Shown in pieces: positions 55,492 through 63,954 of a stretch of 64,000 nt of DNA. Source of the stretch: Zhengella mangrovi (lineage in GTDB: Bacteria > Pseudomonadota > Alphaproteobacteria > Rhizobiales > Rhizobiaceae). The DNA lies in NCBI RefSeq assembly GCF_002727065.1, contig NZ_PDVP01000001.1, positions 723,812 through 787,811 on the forward strand. Reading direction: 5' to 3'. The notes below the pieces were generated by a model. That model was given only the letters and a program-made list of their open reading frames with translations. It searched no databases and was not told the DNA's origin. Position 1 is the stretch's first letter; the number at the start of each line of letters is the position of its first letter. A program made the position numbers and the translations under genes.

Positions 55492-56346
55492 TCAGTCGCG
55501 CAAAAGCTCGTTGATCGAGGTCTTGGAGCGGGTGCGCTCGTCGACCTTCTTGACGATGACGGCGCAATAGAGGCTCGGGCCCGGCTCGCCGTTCGGCAGG
55601 TTCTTGCCCGGCATCGAACCCGACACGACCACGGAATAGGGCGGCACCTCGCCCATGTGGATCTCGCCCGTCTCGCGGTCGACGATCTTGGTCGACTTGC
55701 CGATGTAGACGCCCATGCCCAGCACCGCGCCCTCGCGCACGATGCAGCCTTCCACCACTTCCGAGCGTGCGCCGATGAAGCAGTTGTCCTCGATGATGGT
55801 CGGGCCGGCCTGCAGCGGCTCCAGCACGCCGCCGATGCCGACGCCGCCGGACAGGTGGACGTTCTTGCCGATCTGCGCGCAGGAGCCGACGGTGGCCCAG
55901 GTATCCACCATCGTGCCCTCGTCGACATAGGCGCCGAGGTTGACGAAGGACGGCATCAGCACCACGCCCTTGCCGATGAAGGCCGAACGGCGCACGACGC
56001 AGTTCGGCACGGCGCGGAAGCCGCCGTTCTCGAATTCCTTCGGGCCCCAGGAATCGAACTTCGACGGCACCTTGTCCCACCACGTCGCTTCGCCCGGTCC
56101 GCCCTTGATGATCTCCATCGGGTTGAGCCGGAACGACAGCAGCACCGCCTTTTTCAGCCACTGGTGCACGACCCAGTTGCCGTCCGCGCCGCGGCTGGCC
56201 ACCCTTGCCGCGCCCTTGTCGAGCAGGTTGAGCGCGGTTTCCACCGCATCGCGCACTTCGCCGCGGGTGGAGGTGGTGATGCCGTCGCGTTCGTCGAACG
56301 CCTTTTCGATCACGGCTTCCAGGGCGGCAAGGTCGGGCTTGGACAT
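55492..56346 (-). CDS. dapD: Tetrahydrodipicolinate N-succinyltransferase
   Basis: Transfers succinyl from succinyl-CoA to tetrahydrodipicolinate in lysine and diaminopimelate synthesis. The 284-residue protein has a helical N-terminal domain. It then has the left-handed beta-helix made of hexapeptide repeats, from [24 protein letters not shown] in part near 120-145 to [16 protein letters not shown] near 220. [13 protein letters not shown] near 240 is typical. The ATG at 56346 has GGAG 7 bases upstream. It is the first gene of a dapD-unknown-dapE-unknown transcript. Confidence 0.96.
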   Translation of the reverse strand: MSKPDLAALEAVIEKAFDERDGITTSTRGEVRDAVETALNLLDKGAARVASRGADGNWVVHQWLKKAVLLSFRLNPMEIIKGGPGEATWWDKVPSKFDSWGPKEFENGGFRAVPNCVVRRSAFIGKGVVLMPSFVNLGAYVDEGTMVDTWATVGSCAQIGKNVHLSGGVGIGGVLEPLQAGPTIIEDNCFIGARSEVVEGCIVREGAVLGMGVYIGKSTKIVDRETGEIHMGEVPPYSVVVSGSMPGKNLPNGEPGPSLYCAVIVKKVDERTRSKTSINELLRD

Positions 56347-56490
56347 CGGCAGGCTCCGCTACACGTCGTGTTAAGAGATTGGGAAATACGCTTCCCCCGG
56401 GAAAATCGCGCGGAAAGTATGCGAACGGCCGGACGGGGTCAATCGCGCGCGCAAGCAGGTTTCACCTTTGCCAAGCGGGGATGCTGATTC

Positions 56491-57330
56491 ATGAATCCGG
56501 AAGACAAGTCGAGCTGGACGCCACTGCCGCATTCCGGCGAGGATGCCGCCCGCGCCCGCTCGGTGCCCGACACGCCGCAGACGCGCGCGCCGGCCTACCG
56601 CCTGGCCTGGACCGACCAGGACTTCATGACACAGCGCGACCTGCGCGCGGTGCGCCTTCAGCTGGAATTGCTCAAGCCCGAGATGATGCTGGCCGAACGC
56701 GGCATCCGCTCCACCGTCATCCTGTTCGGCGGCGCCCGCATCCCCGAGCCCGGCGGCAAGGCCTGGGCGGCCAAGAACGATGTACAGAAGAAGAACCTCG
56801 AGGCCAACGCCCGCTATTACGAGGAGGCGCGCAGGTTCGCCCGCCTCTGCTCGCAGGAATCGGCCAAGTCGCGCTACCGCGAGTTCGTGGTCGTCACCGG
56901 CGGCGGGCCGGGCGTCATGGAGGCCGGCAATCGAGGCGCGCAGGATGTCGGCGCGCCGTCGATCGGGCTCAACATCGTCCTGCCGCACGAGCAGGCGCCG
57001 AACGAATATGTCACGCCGGAGCTGTGCTTCAACTTCCACTATTTCGCCATTCGCAAGATGCACTTCATCATGCGCGCCAAGGCCGTGTCGGTCTTCCCCG
57101 GCGGCTTCGGCACGATGGACGAACTCTTCGAGACCCTGACGCTGATCCAGACCGGCCGCATGGAGCGCGTTCCCGTGCTGCTGTTCGGGAAGGAGTTCTG
57201 GCGCAACGCCATCGACCTCGATTTCCTCGCCGCGCAGGGCACGATCTCGCCGGACGATCCGGACCTGATCACCTTCGTCGACACCGCCGACGAGGCCTGG
57301 GCGGCCCTCGTCGAATTCTACGATCTCTAG
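56491..57330 (+). CDS. LOG-family protein (nucleotide monophosphate phosphoribohydrolase-like)
   Basis: A 279-residue protein of the family once annotated as lysine decarboxylase and now known to include cytokinin-activating 5'-monophosphate phosphoribohydrolases and related nucleosidases. It has both signatures: TGGGPGVMEAGNRGAQD near residues 143-159 and FPGGFGTMDELFETL near 205-219, with the nucleotide-contacting FGGARIPEP near 78. It is longer than LOG itself (about 190-220), with a 70-residue N-terminal extension as in many proteobacterial members. Divergent from dapD; a diguanylate cyclase follows after 31 bases. Confidence 0.88.
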   Translation: MNPEDKSSWTPLPHSGEDAARARSVPDTPQTRAPAYRLAWTDQDFMTQRDLRAVRLQLELLKPEMMLAERGIRSTVILFGGARIPEPGGKAWAAKNDVQKKNLEANARYYEEARRFARLCSQESAKSRYREFVVVTGGGPGVMEAGNRGAQDVGAPSIGLNIVLPHEQAPNEYVTPELCFNFHYFAIRKMHFIMRAKAVSVFPGGFGTMDELFETLTLIQTGRMERVPVLLFGKEFWRNAIDLDFLAAQGTISPDDPDLITFVDTADEAWAALVEFYDL

Positions 57331-57361
57331 GGCACGCACGCGAGGCTTCCGGGACAAGGCC

Positions 57362-58147
57362 ATGGAAAAGGCAGGGGAAAGACGGCCGGCATCGGCTCTG
57401 GCGCGCCTGTGGTCGCGTCTGCGTGATCCGGTGACGGGCGGCATGGTGGTCGGAACCGTGGCGCTTGCCGCGGCGGTGGCGCTCATCCAGGTCACCTTCC
57501 CGGCCATGGGCCAGGAGGTCTACACCGCCAACTATGTCTGCGCGGTACTCGGCAGCTATGGCATTGGCTCGCCGGTCGCCTGGTACTGCCTGCGCCAGAA
57601 CCGGCGCCTGGAAAGCCTGCTTGTCGAACTGGAAGACATGCATGCGCTGCTCAAGGCACGCTCCCGCGTCGACGCGATGACGGGTCTGCTGAACCGCGAG
57701 GCATTCTTCGACGAGGCCGAGCATGTCCTGAAGGCGGGAGACGGTCCGGCGCTCCTCATTCTCGACATCGACCGGTTCAAGCCGATCAATGACACCTGGG
57801 GGCATCTTGCCGGCGATCGTGCCATCGAACTGGTCGCGGCCGCGCTTCTCTCCGCAGCGCCGCCAAGCGCCCTGGTCGGCCGCATCGGTGGCGAGGAATT
57901 CGCCGTTCTGCTGGCGGGCGGGGACGCGTTCGACGTTCGCCGGGTTGCCGAGACCCTTCGTGTCGCGGTCGAGGCAATCGAGTTCTGGCCGGCCGACGGC
58001 ATGCGCCAGCCGTTGACCATCAGCATCGGCGGCAGCCACGCGCCCCATGGCTCTGTGGTGACCGATATTGTCCGCCGGGCCGACCGCTGTCTCTACCAGG
58101 CCAAGAACGCGGGCCGAAACCGGATCCGCTTCGACGCGGCCGCCTGA
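57362..58147 (+). CDS. Membrane-anchored GGDEF diguanylate cyclase without I-site
   Basis: A 261-residue protein with two N-terminal helices (MVVGTVALAAAVALIQVTF near 28-46 and YVCAVLGSYGIGSPVAWYCL near 58-77), a short linker helix and a GGDEF domain. The domain has DAMTGLLNREAFFDEA near 104-119, LLILDIDRFKPIND near 131-144 and the active loop RIGGEEF at 174-180. The end RRADRCLYQAKNAGRNRI is typical. The catalytic motif is intact, so it should make c-di-GMP. The product-inhibition motif RxxD expected five residues before GGEEF is absent (PPSA at 167-170). It is related to the protein at 60137. Confidence 0.92.
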   Translation: MEKAGERRPASALARLWSRLRDPVTGGMVVGTVALAAAVALIQVTFPAMGQEVYTANYVCAVLGSYGIGSPVAWYCLRQNRRLESLLVELEDMHALLKARSRVDAMTGLLNREAFFDEAEHVLKAGDGPALLILDIDRFKPINDTWGHLAGDRAIELVAAALLSAAPPSALVGRIGGEEFAVLLAGGDAFDVRRVAETLRVAVEAIEFWPADGMRQPLTISIGGSHAPHGSVVTDIVRRADRCLYQAKNAGRNRIRFDAAA

Positions 58148-58207
58148 CGGTCCTGCGACGCCATAACCCCTTCCCATCCAGGGCCGGTTCGGTCTAGACC
58201 GGTGCCG

Positions 58208-58600
58208 ATGAGCAGACGACCGCGCACCTTCATGGCATCCCTGCGCCGCGACGGGCTGGCATTCGCCATCCTGTCCGCGCTGGTGATCCTTGTCGTGCAC
58301 GCCAAGCCGCTGGCCGAGGCCAAGGCCGCCGGCGGACCCTTCGCCGGCATGATCTGTTCGTCCTTCGGGGCCGTGCAGGCCGATCCCGGCAGGGCGCCCG
58401 GAACGACGCCCGCCGCCGATGATTGCCCCTTCTGCCTTGCCGGTGCGCATGTCCAGCCGGTTCTCGCAAGCCAGCCGCCTGTCCTCGTGGTCCCGGTCCG
58501 CATCGCCTCACCGACGCGCTGGACCCGTGGCAACGAGGCCGCGCCGGCCCGGCCGCGAACATCGCTGCCGGCCATCCGCGGACCGCCTGTTTGCGCCTGA
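58208..58600 (+). CDS. DUF2946-like small protein, probably copper-related
   Basis: A 130-residue protein with one N-terminal helix (GLAFAILSALVILVVHAKPL near 15-34). The exported part contains ICSSFGAVQAD and the Cys pair CPFC near 75-78 followed by LAGAHVQPVL, which fits the DUF2946 pattern of a short Cys-containing periplasmic protein. It is followed after 120 bases by a PCu(A)C copper chaperone, a usual neighbour. The start is ATG 58208 or GTG 58202; neither has a strong ribosome site. Function is inferred from context only. Confidence 0.65.
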   Translation: MSRRPRTFMASLRRDGLAFAILSALVILVVHAKPLAEAKAAGGPFAGMICSSFGAVQADPGRAPGTTPAADDCPFCLAGAHVQPVLASQPPVLVVPVRIASPTRWTRGNEAAPARPRTSLPAIRGPPVCA

Positions 58601-58723
58601 GCAACGACGGCCTGGCCGCCGTGTGCTCGAATGCGGCATTCGCAGCCTGAAACCAGGATGATGTGATTTTGATATCAGCGGTCTGGACGCCCGGGGAAGG
58701 GCGCCGCCCGCGAGGAGAGACAG

Positions 58724-59299
58724 ATGAACCGTACCGTGAAGATGATTGCCCTGGCCACCACGCTGGTCCTGCCGGCCCTGGTGCCCGTGACTTCGGCGAT
58801 GGCCGGGGACAAGGCCGCGATGGTCATGGACCAGGCACCCGTCAAGGTCGGCGACCTTGAACTGACCGGCATGTGGGCGCGCGCCATGCTCCCCAACCAG
58901 CCCGCCGGCGGTGGCTTCGTGACCATCCGCAACACCGGCAGCGAGGATGATCGCCTGCTGAAGATGGAAACGCCGGACGCCCGCGGCGAAGTGCACGAAA
59001 TGGCCGTCGAGAACGGCGTCATGCGCATGCGCGAGCTGGCCGACGGCCTGCCGATTCCGGCGGGCGGGACGGTGGAACTGAAACCCGGCGGCTTCCACCT
59101 GATGTTCCTGGAGGTGAAGGCACCGTTCAAGGAAGGCACCGCCGTCCCGGTCACGCTGACCTTCCAGAAGGCCGGCAAGGTCGACCTCGACCTCAAGGTC
59201 ATGCCGTTCGACTACGGCCGCATGAAGATGAACCAGGGAGACGGCAAGGGCGAGATGAAGAACGGCGGGCACGGCGGCATGATGAAGCAGGGCGGCTGA
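58724..59299 (+). CDS. Periplasmic copper chaperone PCu(A)C
   Basis: A 191-residue exported copper(I) carrier that helps load cytochrome oxidase. The signal peptide runs to SAMAG near residue 28. The chaperone domain shows TGMWARAMLPNQPAGGGF near 48-65 and the copper set H91, M102, H125 and M127 (GEVHEMAVENGVMRM and GGFHLM). The final 30 residues are unusually rich in Met, Gly, Lys and His (MKMNQGDGKG; GGHGGMMKQGG), a likely second metal-binding tail. GGAG is 6 bases upstream of the ATG. The DUF2946-like gene precedes it. Confidence 0.93.
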   Translation: MNRTVKMIALATTLVLPALVPVTSAMAGDKAAMVMDQAPVKVGDLELTGMWARAMLPNQPAGGGFVTIRNTGSEDDRLLKMETPDARGEVHEMAVENGVMRMRELADGLPIPAGGTVELKPGGFHLMFLEVKAPFKEGTAVPVTLTFQKAGKVDLDLKVMPFDYGRMKMNQGDGKGEMKNGGHGGMMKQGG

Positions 59300-59308
59300 C
59301 CGCCCGCT

Positions 59309-60007
59309 TCAGACCGTCAGCGCGGCGAGAAAGCCCTTCAGGTCGTCGGTCACGTGATCGACGACCCCCTCGTGGTCCTCGTCGCGCTCCCAGACTTCGG
59401 CGAAATCCGGCTCGAAGTTGCGCGGCACGATGAGCACCGTCTTCATGCCGAGCGCCTTGGGCACGGTCAGGTTGCGCGCGAGGTCCTCGAACATCGCCGA
59501 CTGTTCGCCGGCCACCCGGTGCAGCGCGGTGAACTTGTCATAGGTCTCCTGCGCCGGCTTGGGCACCAGCCCGGCCGCGACGATGTCGAAGATCTCGTCG
59601 AAATGATCGAGGATCCCCAGCTGCCGCGCGGTGCGTTCGGCGTGGCCGCGGTCCCCGTTGGTGAAGATGAACTTGCGGCCCGGCAGCGCCGCAATGGCCT
59701 CGCCCAGGCCCGGGTCCGGCTCGAGCCAGGAATAGTCGATGTCATGCACCTTCTGCAGGAAATCGTCCGGGTCGATCCCGTGCACCTCCATCAGGCCCTT
59801 CAGCGTCGTGCCGTAGTCCCGGTAGAAATCCTTCTGCACCTTGCGCGCCTCGTCGCGCGGCAATTGCAGCAGGTCGGAGACATAGCGCGTCATGCGCACG
59901 TCGATCTGCGCGAACAGGTTCGCATGGTGCGGGTACAGGGTGTTGTCGAGGTCGAACACCCAGTTGGTGACATGGCGGAAATCGGCCTGGAGGGGAATCG
60001 TCGTCAT
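59309..60007 (-). CDS. HAD-family pyrimidine 5'-nucleotidase
   Basis: A 232-residue HAD hydrolase of the SDT1/YjjG-like group. Motif I is WVFDLDNTLYPHHANLF (nucleophile Asp near residue 18-20). Motif II is FIFTNGDRGHAERTA near 109-123. The motif III Lys is in LVPKPAQETYDKF near 147-160, and motif IV is AMFEDLARNLTVPKALGM near 172-190. DNTLYP is diagnostic of the pyrimidine nucleotidase subgroup. The ATG at 60007 is used; longer frames to 60889 run antisense through the next gene. In relatives it often follows dapD, but here plus-strand genes intervene. Confidence 0.92.
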   Translation of the reverse strand: MTTIPLQADFRHVTNWVFDLDNTLYPHHANLFAQIDVRMTRYVSDLLQLPRDEARKVQKDFYRDYGTTLKGLMEVHGIDPDDFLQKVHDIDYSWLEPDPGLGEAIAALPGRKFIFTNGDRGHAERTARQLGILDHFDEIFDIVAAGLVPKPAQETYDKFTALHRVAGEQSAMFEDLARNLTVPKALGMKTVLIVPRNFEPDFAEVWERDEDHEGVVDHVTDDLKGFLAALTV

Positions 60008-60136
60008 GGCCGCACTATGGCACGGGCGATGTGCCCGCGCATCCACGCATCCAATTTGTCGAAAATTGGCGGTATTGAAAAAGCAACTCCTTAAAAAGAT
60101 ATGGCTACCGTAAGGATCGAAGCAGGAGGACGCGGC

Positions 60137-60898
60137 ATGCAGTCCATCTTTGGAAAGACCTTTCTGGTGTGCACGGGCGCCCTCGTGCTGGCATCCGCGC
60201 TGGCCGCGGTCCTGCACTTTCTGGCGCCGGCCGGCTTCGGAGCCGGTGGTTCGGTTGCCGCGTCGATCGCCCCTTTCCTGGTGGCCTTGCCGCTGGTGGC
60301 CTACCTGTTCGTCCAGTCCGAGAAACATCGCCTTGCCGTCCTGGACCTGGATGCCGTGCGCCAGGAGCTGGAGCGCTCCAACGCCGACCTGCGCCGCAAG
60401 GTCGAGATCGACCCGATGACGGGCTTCCTCAACCGCGAATTCTTCATGAACCAGCTGTCGTCGCTGCGTCGCAAGTCCGACCGTGGCACGCTGCTGATCC
60501 TGGATGCCGATCATTTCAAGTCGATCAATGACCGCTACGGGCACCTGACCGGCGACGAGGCGCTCATCGCCATCACCCGCCGCATCCGCGAAAGCGTCCG
60601 CGCGCAGGATATCGTCGGCCGCATCGGCGGCGAGGAATTCGGCGTCTACCTGAAGGGCGCCTGCGGCGAGGAGGCCTTCCTGGTCGCCGAACGTGTGCGC
60701 CGGGCCGTCGAGGCGATCGTCTTCGAACCGGCCGAGGGCGTCCGCCATCCCCTGACCGTGTCGATCGGCGGCGTGGTCGAGGCCCAGGACCTGCCCCTCT
60801 CGGAAGCCCTGCGGACGGCCGATACCTCGCTCTATGCCGCCAAGAATGGCGGCCGTAACCTCGTGGTGATCGCCGGCCGCCTGCCGCACGCGGCTTGA
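60137..60898 (+). CDS. Membrane-anchored GGDEF diguanylate cyclase with I-site
   Basis: A 253-residue protein with two N-terminal helices (LVCTGALVLASALAAVLHFL near 10-29; ASIAPFLVALPLVAYLFV near 42-59), a coiled linker and a GGDEF domain. The domain has DPMTGFLNREFF near 92-103, LLILDADHFKSINDRYGHL near 119-137 and the active loop GGEEF at 164-168. RAQD at 155-158 stands exactly five residues before it, forming the RxxD inhibitory site. The ATG at 60137 has AGGAGG upstream. It resembles the cyclase at 57362 throughout, so the two are probably duplicates. Confidence 0.94.
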   Translation: MQSIFGKTFLVCTGALVLASALAAVLHFLAPAGFGAGGSVAASIAPFLVALPLVAYLFVQSEKHRLAVLDLDAVRQELERSNADLRRKVEIDPMTGFLNREFFMNQLSSLRRKSDRGTLLILDADHFKSINDRYGHLTGDEALIAITRRIRESVRAQDIVGRIGGEEFGVYLKGACGEEAFLVAERVRRAVEAIVFEPAEGVRHPLTVSIGGVVEAQDLPLSEALRTADTSLYAAKNGGRNLVVIAGRLPHAA

Positions 60899-60951
60899 TC
60901 GGGAACTCCGTTGCGGGATAAAGGCTATCTTGCCTTTCCCCGGAGATCCCC

Positions 60952-61869
60952 ATGGAAGCCTGGATCGTCATCACGGTCGCCGCCGCCTTTGTCCAGAATA
61001 TCCGTTCAAGTCTCCAGAAGCACCTGAAGGGTGCCATGGGCACCACGGGCGCCACCTTCGTGCGCTTTGGTTTCGGTGCGCCCTTCGCGCTTCTCTTCCT
61101 TGCCGGGTCCCTCTGGGCGAGCGGACAGGCGCTGCCGTCTCCCAATGCCGGGTTCCTCTTCTGGGTCGTGGTCGGGGCGGTGTCGCAGATCGCCGCCCAG
61201 GCCCTGCTGGTGCACATGTTCTCGCTGCGCAATTTTGCCGTCGGCAGCGCCTATTCGCGCACCGAGCCGGCGCAGGCGGCCGTGTTCGGCCTGATTTTCC
61301 TGGGTGACCGGGTGACGCCGGGCGCCCTGCTGGCCATCTGCGTGTCCGTCGCCGGGGTCATGCTTATCTCGGTGGCCCGCGGGCCGGTCACGCCGCGCGC
61401 CCTCGTCTCTTCCCTCTTCACCCGCACGGCCGCCATCGGCCTCGGCTCGGGCACCATCTTCGGCATTGCCGCGGTCGCTTACCGCGCCGCATCGCTATCG
61501 CTGGCCGAAACCATGGCCGAACCGAATTTCTTCGTCCAGGCAGCCTCGGTGCTGGTCGCGGCCATCCTGCTGCAGACACTCCTGATGCTGGGCTGGATGC
61601 TGTGGCGCGACCGGGCCGAACTCGGCCGCATCCGCCACGCCTGGCGCATGTCCGCCCTGACCGGCCTTGCCGGCGCCACCGCCTCCTTTGGCTGGTTCGC
61701 CGCCATGACCCTGCAGCAGGCTGCCGTGGTCAAGGCGCTCGGCCAGATCGAGATGCTGTTCATCTTCGCCTCGACCTTTTTCGTCTTCCGCGAGCGCATG
61801 CACCGGCTGGAGATCGCGGGCTGCCTGATGATCGTCGCCGGGATCGTCCTTCTCGTCCTCTTGCCCTGA
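60952..61869 (+). CDS. EamA/DMT-family transporter
   Basis: A 305-residue membrane protein with about ten helices in two EamA units (residues 5-135 and 150-300). Examples are AFALLFLAGSLWASG early, RTEPAQAAVFGLIFLGDRVTPGALLAICVSVAGVML in part near 100-130 and FASTFFVFRERMHRLEIAGCLMIVAGIVLLVLL near 270-303. GGAG is 6 bases upstream of the ATG. Substrate unknown. It is only distantly similar to the other EamA protein at 41123. It is followed after 119 bases by the CoA-ligase gene, with a possible operator between. Confidence 0.88.
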   Translation: MEAWIVITVAAAFVQNIRSSLQKHLKGAMGTTGATFVRFGFGAPFALLFLAGSLWASGQALPSPNAGFLFWVVVGAVSQIAAQALLVHMFSLRNFAVGSAYSRTEPAQAAVFGLIFLGDRVTPGALLAICVSVAGVMLISVARGPVTPRALVSSLFTRTAAIGLGSGTIFGIAAVAYRAASLSLAETMAEPNFFVQAASVLVAAILLQTLLMLGWMLWRDRAELGRIRHAWRMSALTGLAGATASFGWFAAMTLQQAAVVKALGQIEMLFIFASTFFVFRERMHRLEIAGCLMIVAGIVLLVLLP

Positions 61870-61953
61870 CCGCGTGACACCGGCGGACCGCCTGCCGTTC
61901 CGGTCGTTGGCCGGCGCAGACCCGCGCTTGCCTGTAGACAGGTTCTATCTGAA

Positions 61954-61972
61954 TTGTTATACAAGATAACAA
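61954..61972. promoter_or_regulatory. Inverted repeat (operator-like) upstream of the feruloyl-CoA synthase-like gene
   Basis: TTGTTAT (61954-61960) and ATAACAA (61966-61972) are perfect complements around ACAAG. The flanks GAATT and ATTC extend the symmetry with one shifted base. It is 17 bases before the ATG, partly next to the Shine-Dalgarno GGGAGG, where a bound repressor would block expression. The AT-rich dyad resembles MarR- or GntR-type operators. Confidence 0.6.
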
Positions 61973-61988
61973 ATTCAGGGAGGATTTC

Positions 61989-63848
61989 ATGGCGCTTCTC
62001 AACGTGCCCGGCATGCGTCCGGTTTTGCTCGGCGATCTCTCGGTCGAGGTGGAACGCAGGGATGACGGTTCGGTTATCCTTCGCTCGCCGCACAAGCTCG
62101 GGGACTTTCCGCGGTCTGTCACCGACCGGCTCGACGAATGGGCCGGGAAGGCGCCCGACCGGATCTTCCTGGCCGACCGGCGCGACGGGGAATGGCGCAC
62201 CGTCACCTATGCCCAGGCGCTCGCCCGCGTCCGCTCCATCGGCGAATACATGCTGGACCATGGCCTTTCTGCCGACAGGCCGATGGTCATCCTGTCCGGC
62301 AACAGCGTCGAGCATGCGCTCATGGCGCTGGGTGCCATGTATGCTGGCATACCCTATGCGCCGGTTTCCACGGCCTATTCGCTCGTCTCGCAGGATCATG
62401 CCAAGCTGAAACACGTCTGCAACCTGCTGACGCCGGGCATGGTCTTCACCGCTGATGGCAAACCCTATGAAAAGGCGCTGGCCGCCGTCATGAAGCCGGG
62501 CATGAGCCTCGTCGTGGCCCGCGAGCCGGTCGAGGGCTACGACACCCATCTCTTCGACGAACTGCTCGCAACCCCGGCCGGGGACGCCGTGGAGGCGGCC
62601 CATGCCGCGATCACGCCCGATACGGTGGCGAAATTCCTGTTCACCTCGGGCTCGACCGGCATGCCCAAGGCGGTCATCAACACCCACGGCATGATGGCCT
62701 GCAACCAGGAAATGATCGTCAACGCCATGGCCTTCATGCGCGAGGAACCGCCGGTCCTGGTCGACTGGCTGCCCTGGAACCACACCGCGGGCGGCAACCA
62801 CAACTTCGGCCTCGTGCTCTACAACGGCGGTTCGCTCTACATCGACGAGGGCTCGCCGACGCCCAGGGGCATCGCCGCCACGGTCCGCAACCTGACCGAT
62901 ATCGCGCCGACGCTCTATTTCAACGTGCCCAAGGGCTACGAGATGCTGACCGCCCAGTTCGCCGGCAACGACGCGCTGCGCAGGAATTTCTATTCCCGTC
63001 TCAAGCTGATGCAATACGCCGGGGCCGGGCTGTCCCAGCATGTCTGGGACGCGCTGGAAAGCAATGCCGAGCAGACCGTGGGCGAGAAGGTCGTCATCGT
63101 CACCGGCTATGGCTCCACGGAGACCGCGCCCTTCGCGCTGACAACGACCTGGGCGGTGGAGCGCCCCGGCGAGGTGGGCCTGCCCGCGCCGGGTCTCGAA
63201 CTCAAGCTGGTGCCCAACGCGGAGAAGACGGAGGTCCGCCTGCGCGGCCCCTCGATAACGCCGGGCTACTGGCGTCAGCCCGAGAAGACGAAGGAGGCCT
63301 TCGACGAGGAGGGCTTCTACCTGATGGGCGACGCGCTGAAGTTCGTGGATCCGTCGGACCCGGACAAGGGGCTGATCTTCGACGGCCGCGTGACCGAGGA
63401 TTTCAAGCTGTCGACCGGCACCTGGGTGGATTTCGCCGGTGTCCGGGCGAAGATCGTCAAGACCTTCGCGCCCTACGTCCGAGACGCCGTGCTGACCGGC
63501 CTCAACCGCAACTTCATCGGCGCGCTGCTGTTCACCGACCACGATGCGGTACGCAGGATCGCACCGGAACTGGCCGACGCCGACGATGCGGCCGTGGCGG
63601 CCAATCCGGAGGTGCGGCGCCTCTTCCAGCAGCGGCTGGACGACCTGGGGGCGTCATCGACGGGGAGTTCCAATTTCGTCGCCCGCGCCATCATCGTCGA
63701 CAGCCCGCCCTCGCTCGACGATCACGAGGTCACCGACAAGGGCTCGATCAACCAGCGCGCCGTCATGGCCGCCCGCGCCCATCTCATCGAGGATATCTAT
63801 GCCGACGAGCCGGCGGGGCACGTCCTGGTGACGAACCGGGCGAAGTAG
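61989..63848 (+). CDS. Feruloyl-CoA synthase-like acyl-CoA ligase
   Basis: A 619-residue AMP-forming ligase (ANL superfamily). The P-loop FTSGSTGMPKAV is near residues 217-228. VDWLPWNHTAGGNHNFG is near 258-274 and GYGSTETAPF near 373-382. GLIFDGRVTEDFKLSTG is near 463-479, ending in the hinge region. The LPWNHTAGGNHNF segment and the C-terminal SLDDHEVTDKGSINQRA, with the catalytic Lys in TDKGS, are typical of feruloyl-CoA/hydroxycinnamate ligases. It would activate ferulate or related acids for side-chain cleavage. GGGAGG is 5 bases before the ATG. No other pathway gene is in the window, and an aromatic substrate is inferred from family resemblance. Confidence 0.88.
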   Translation: MALLNVPGMRPVLLGDLSVEVERRDDGSVILRSPHKLGDFPRSVTDRLDEWAGKAPDRIFLADRRDGEWRTVTYAQALARVRSIGEYMLDHGLSADRPMVILSGNSVEHALMALGAMYAGIPYAPVSTAYSLVSQDHAKLKHVCNLLTPGMVFTADGKPYEKALAAVMKPGMSLVVAREPVEGYDTHLFDELLATPAGDAVEAAHAAITPDTVAKFLFTSGSTGMPKAVINTHGMMACNQEMIVNAMAFMREEPPVLVDWLPWNHTAGGNHNFGLVLYNGGSLYIDEGSPTPRGIAATVRNLTDIAPTLYFNVPKGYEMLTAQFAGNDALRRNFYSRLKLMQYAGAGLSQHVWDALESNAEQTVGEKVVIVTGYGSTETAPFALTTTWAVERPGEVGLPAPGLELKLVPNAEKTEVRLRGPSITPGYWRQPEKTKEAFDEEGFYLMGDALKFVDPSDPDKGLIFDGRVTEDFKLSTGTWVDFAGVRAKIVKTFAPYVRDAVLTGLNRNFIGALLFTDHDAVRRIAPELADADDAAVAANPEVRRLFQQRLDDLGASSTGSSNFVARAIIVDSPPSLDDHEVTDKGSINQRAVMAARAHLIEDIYADEPAGHVLVTNRAK

Positions 63849-63954
63849 GCCCGGGAGGCGGCGGGCTGGCAGTTGTCGCTGGCCTGTCCCGCCCGCGAAT
63901 CCGATCAGGCGGGTCAGAGCACTTCGAAGAAGGTGATGCGGACGTGATCGACAA

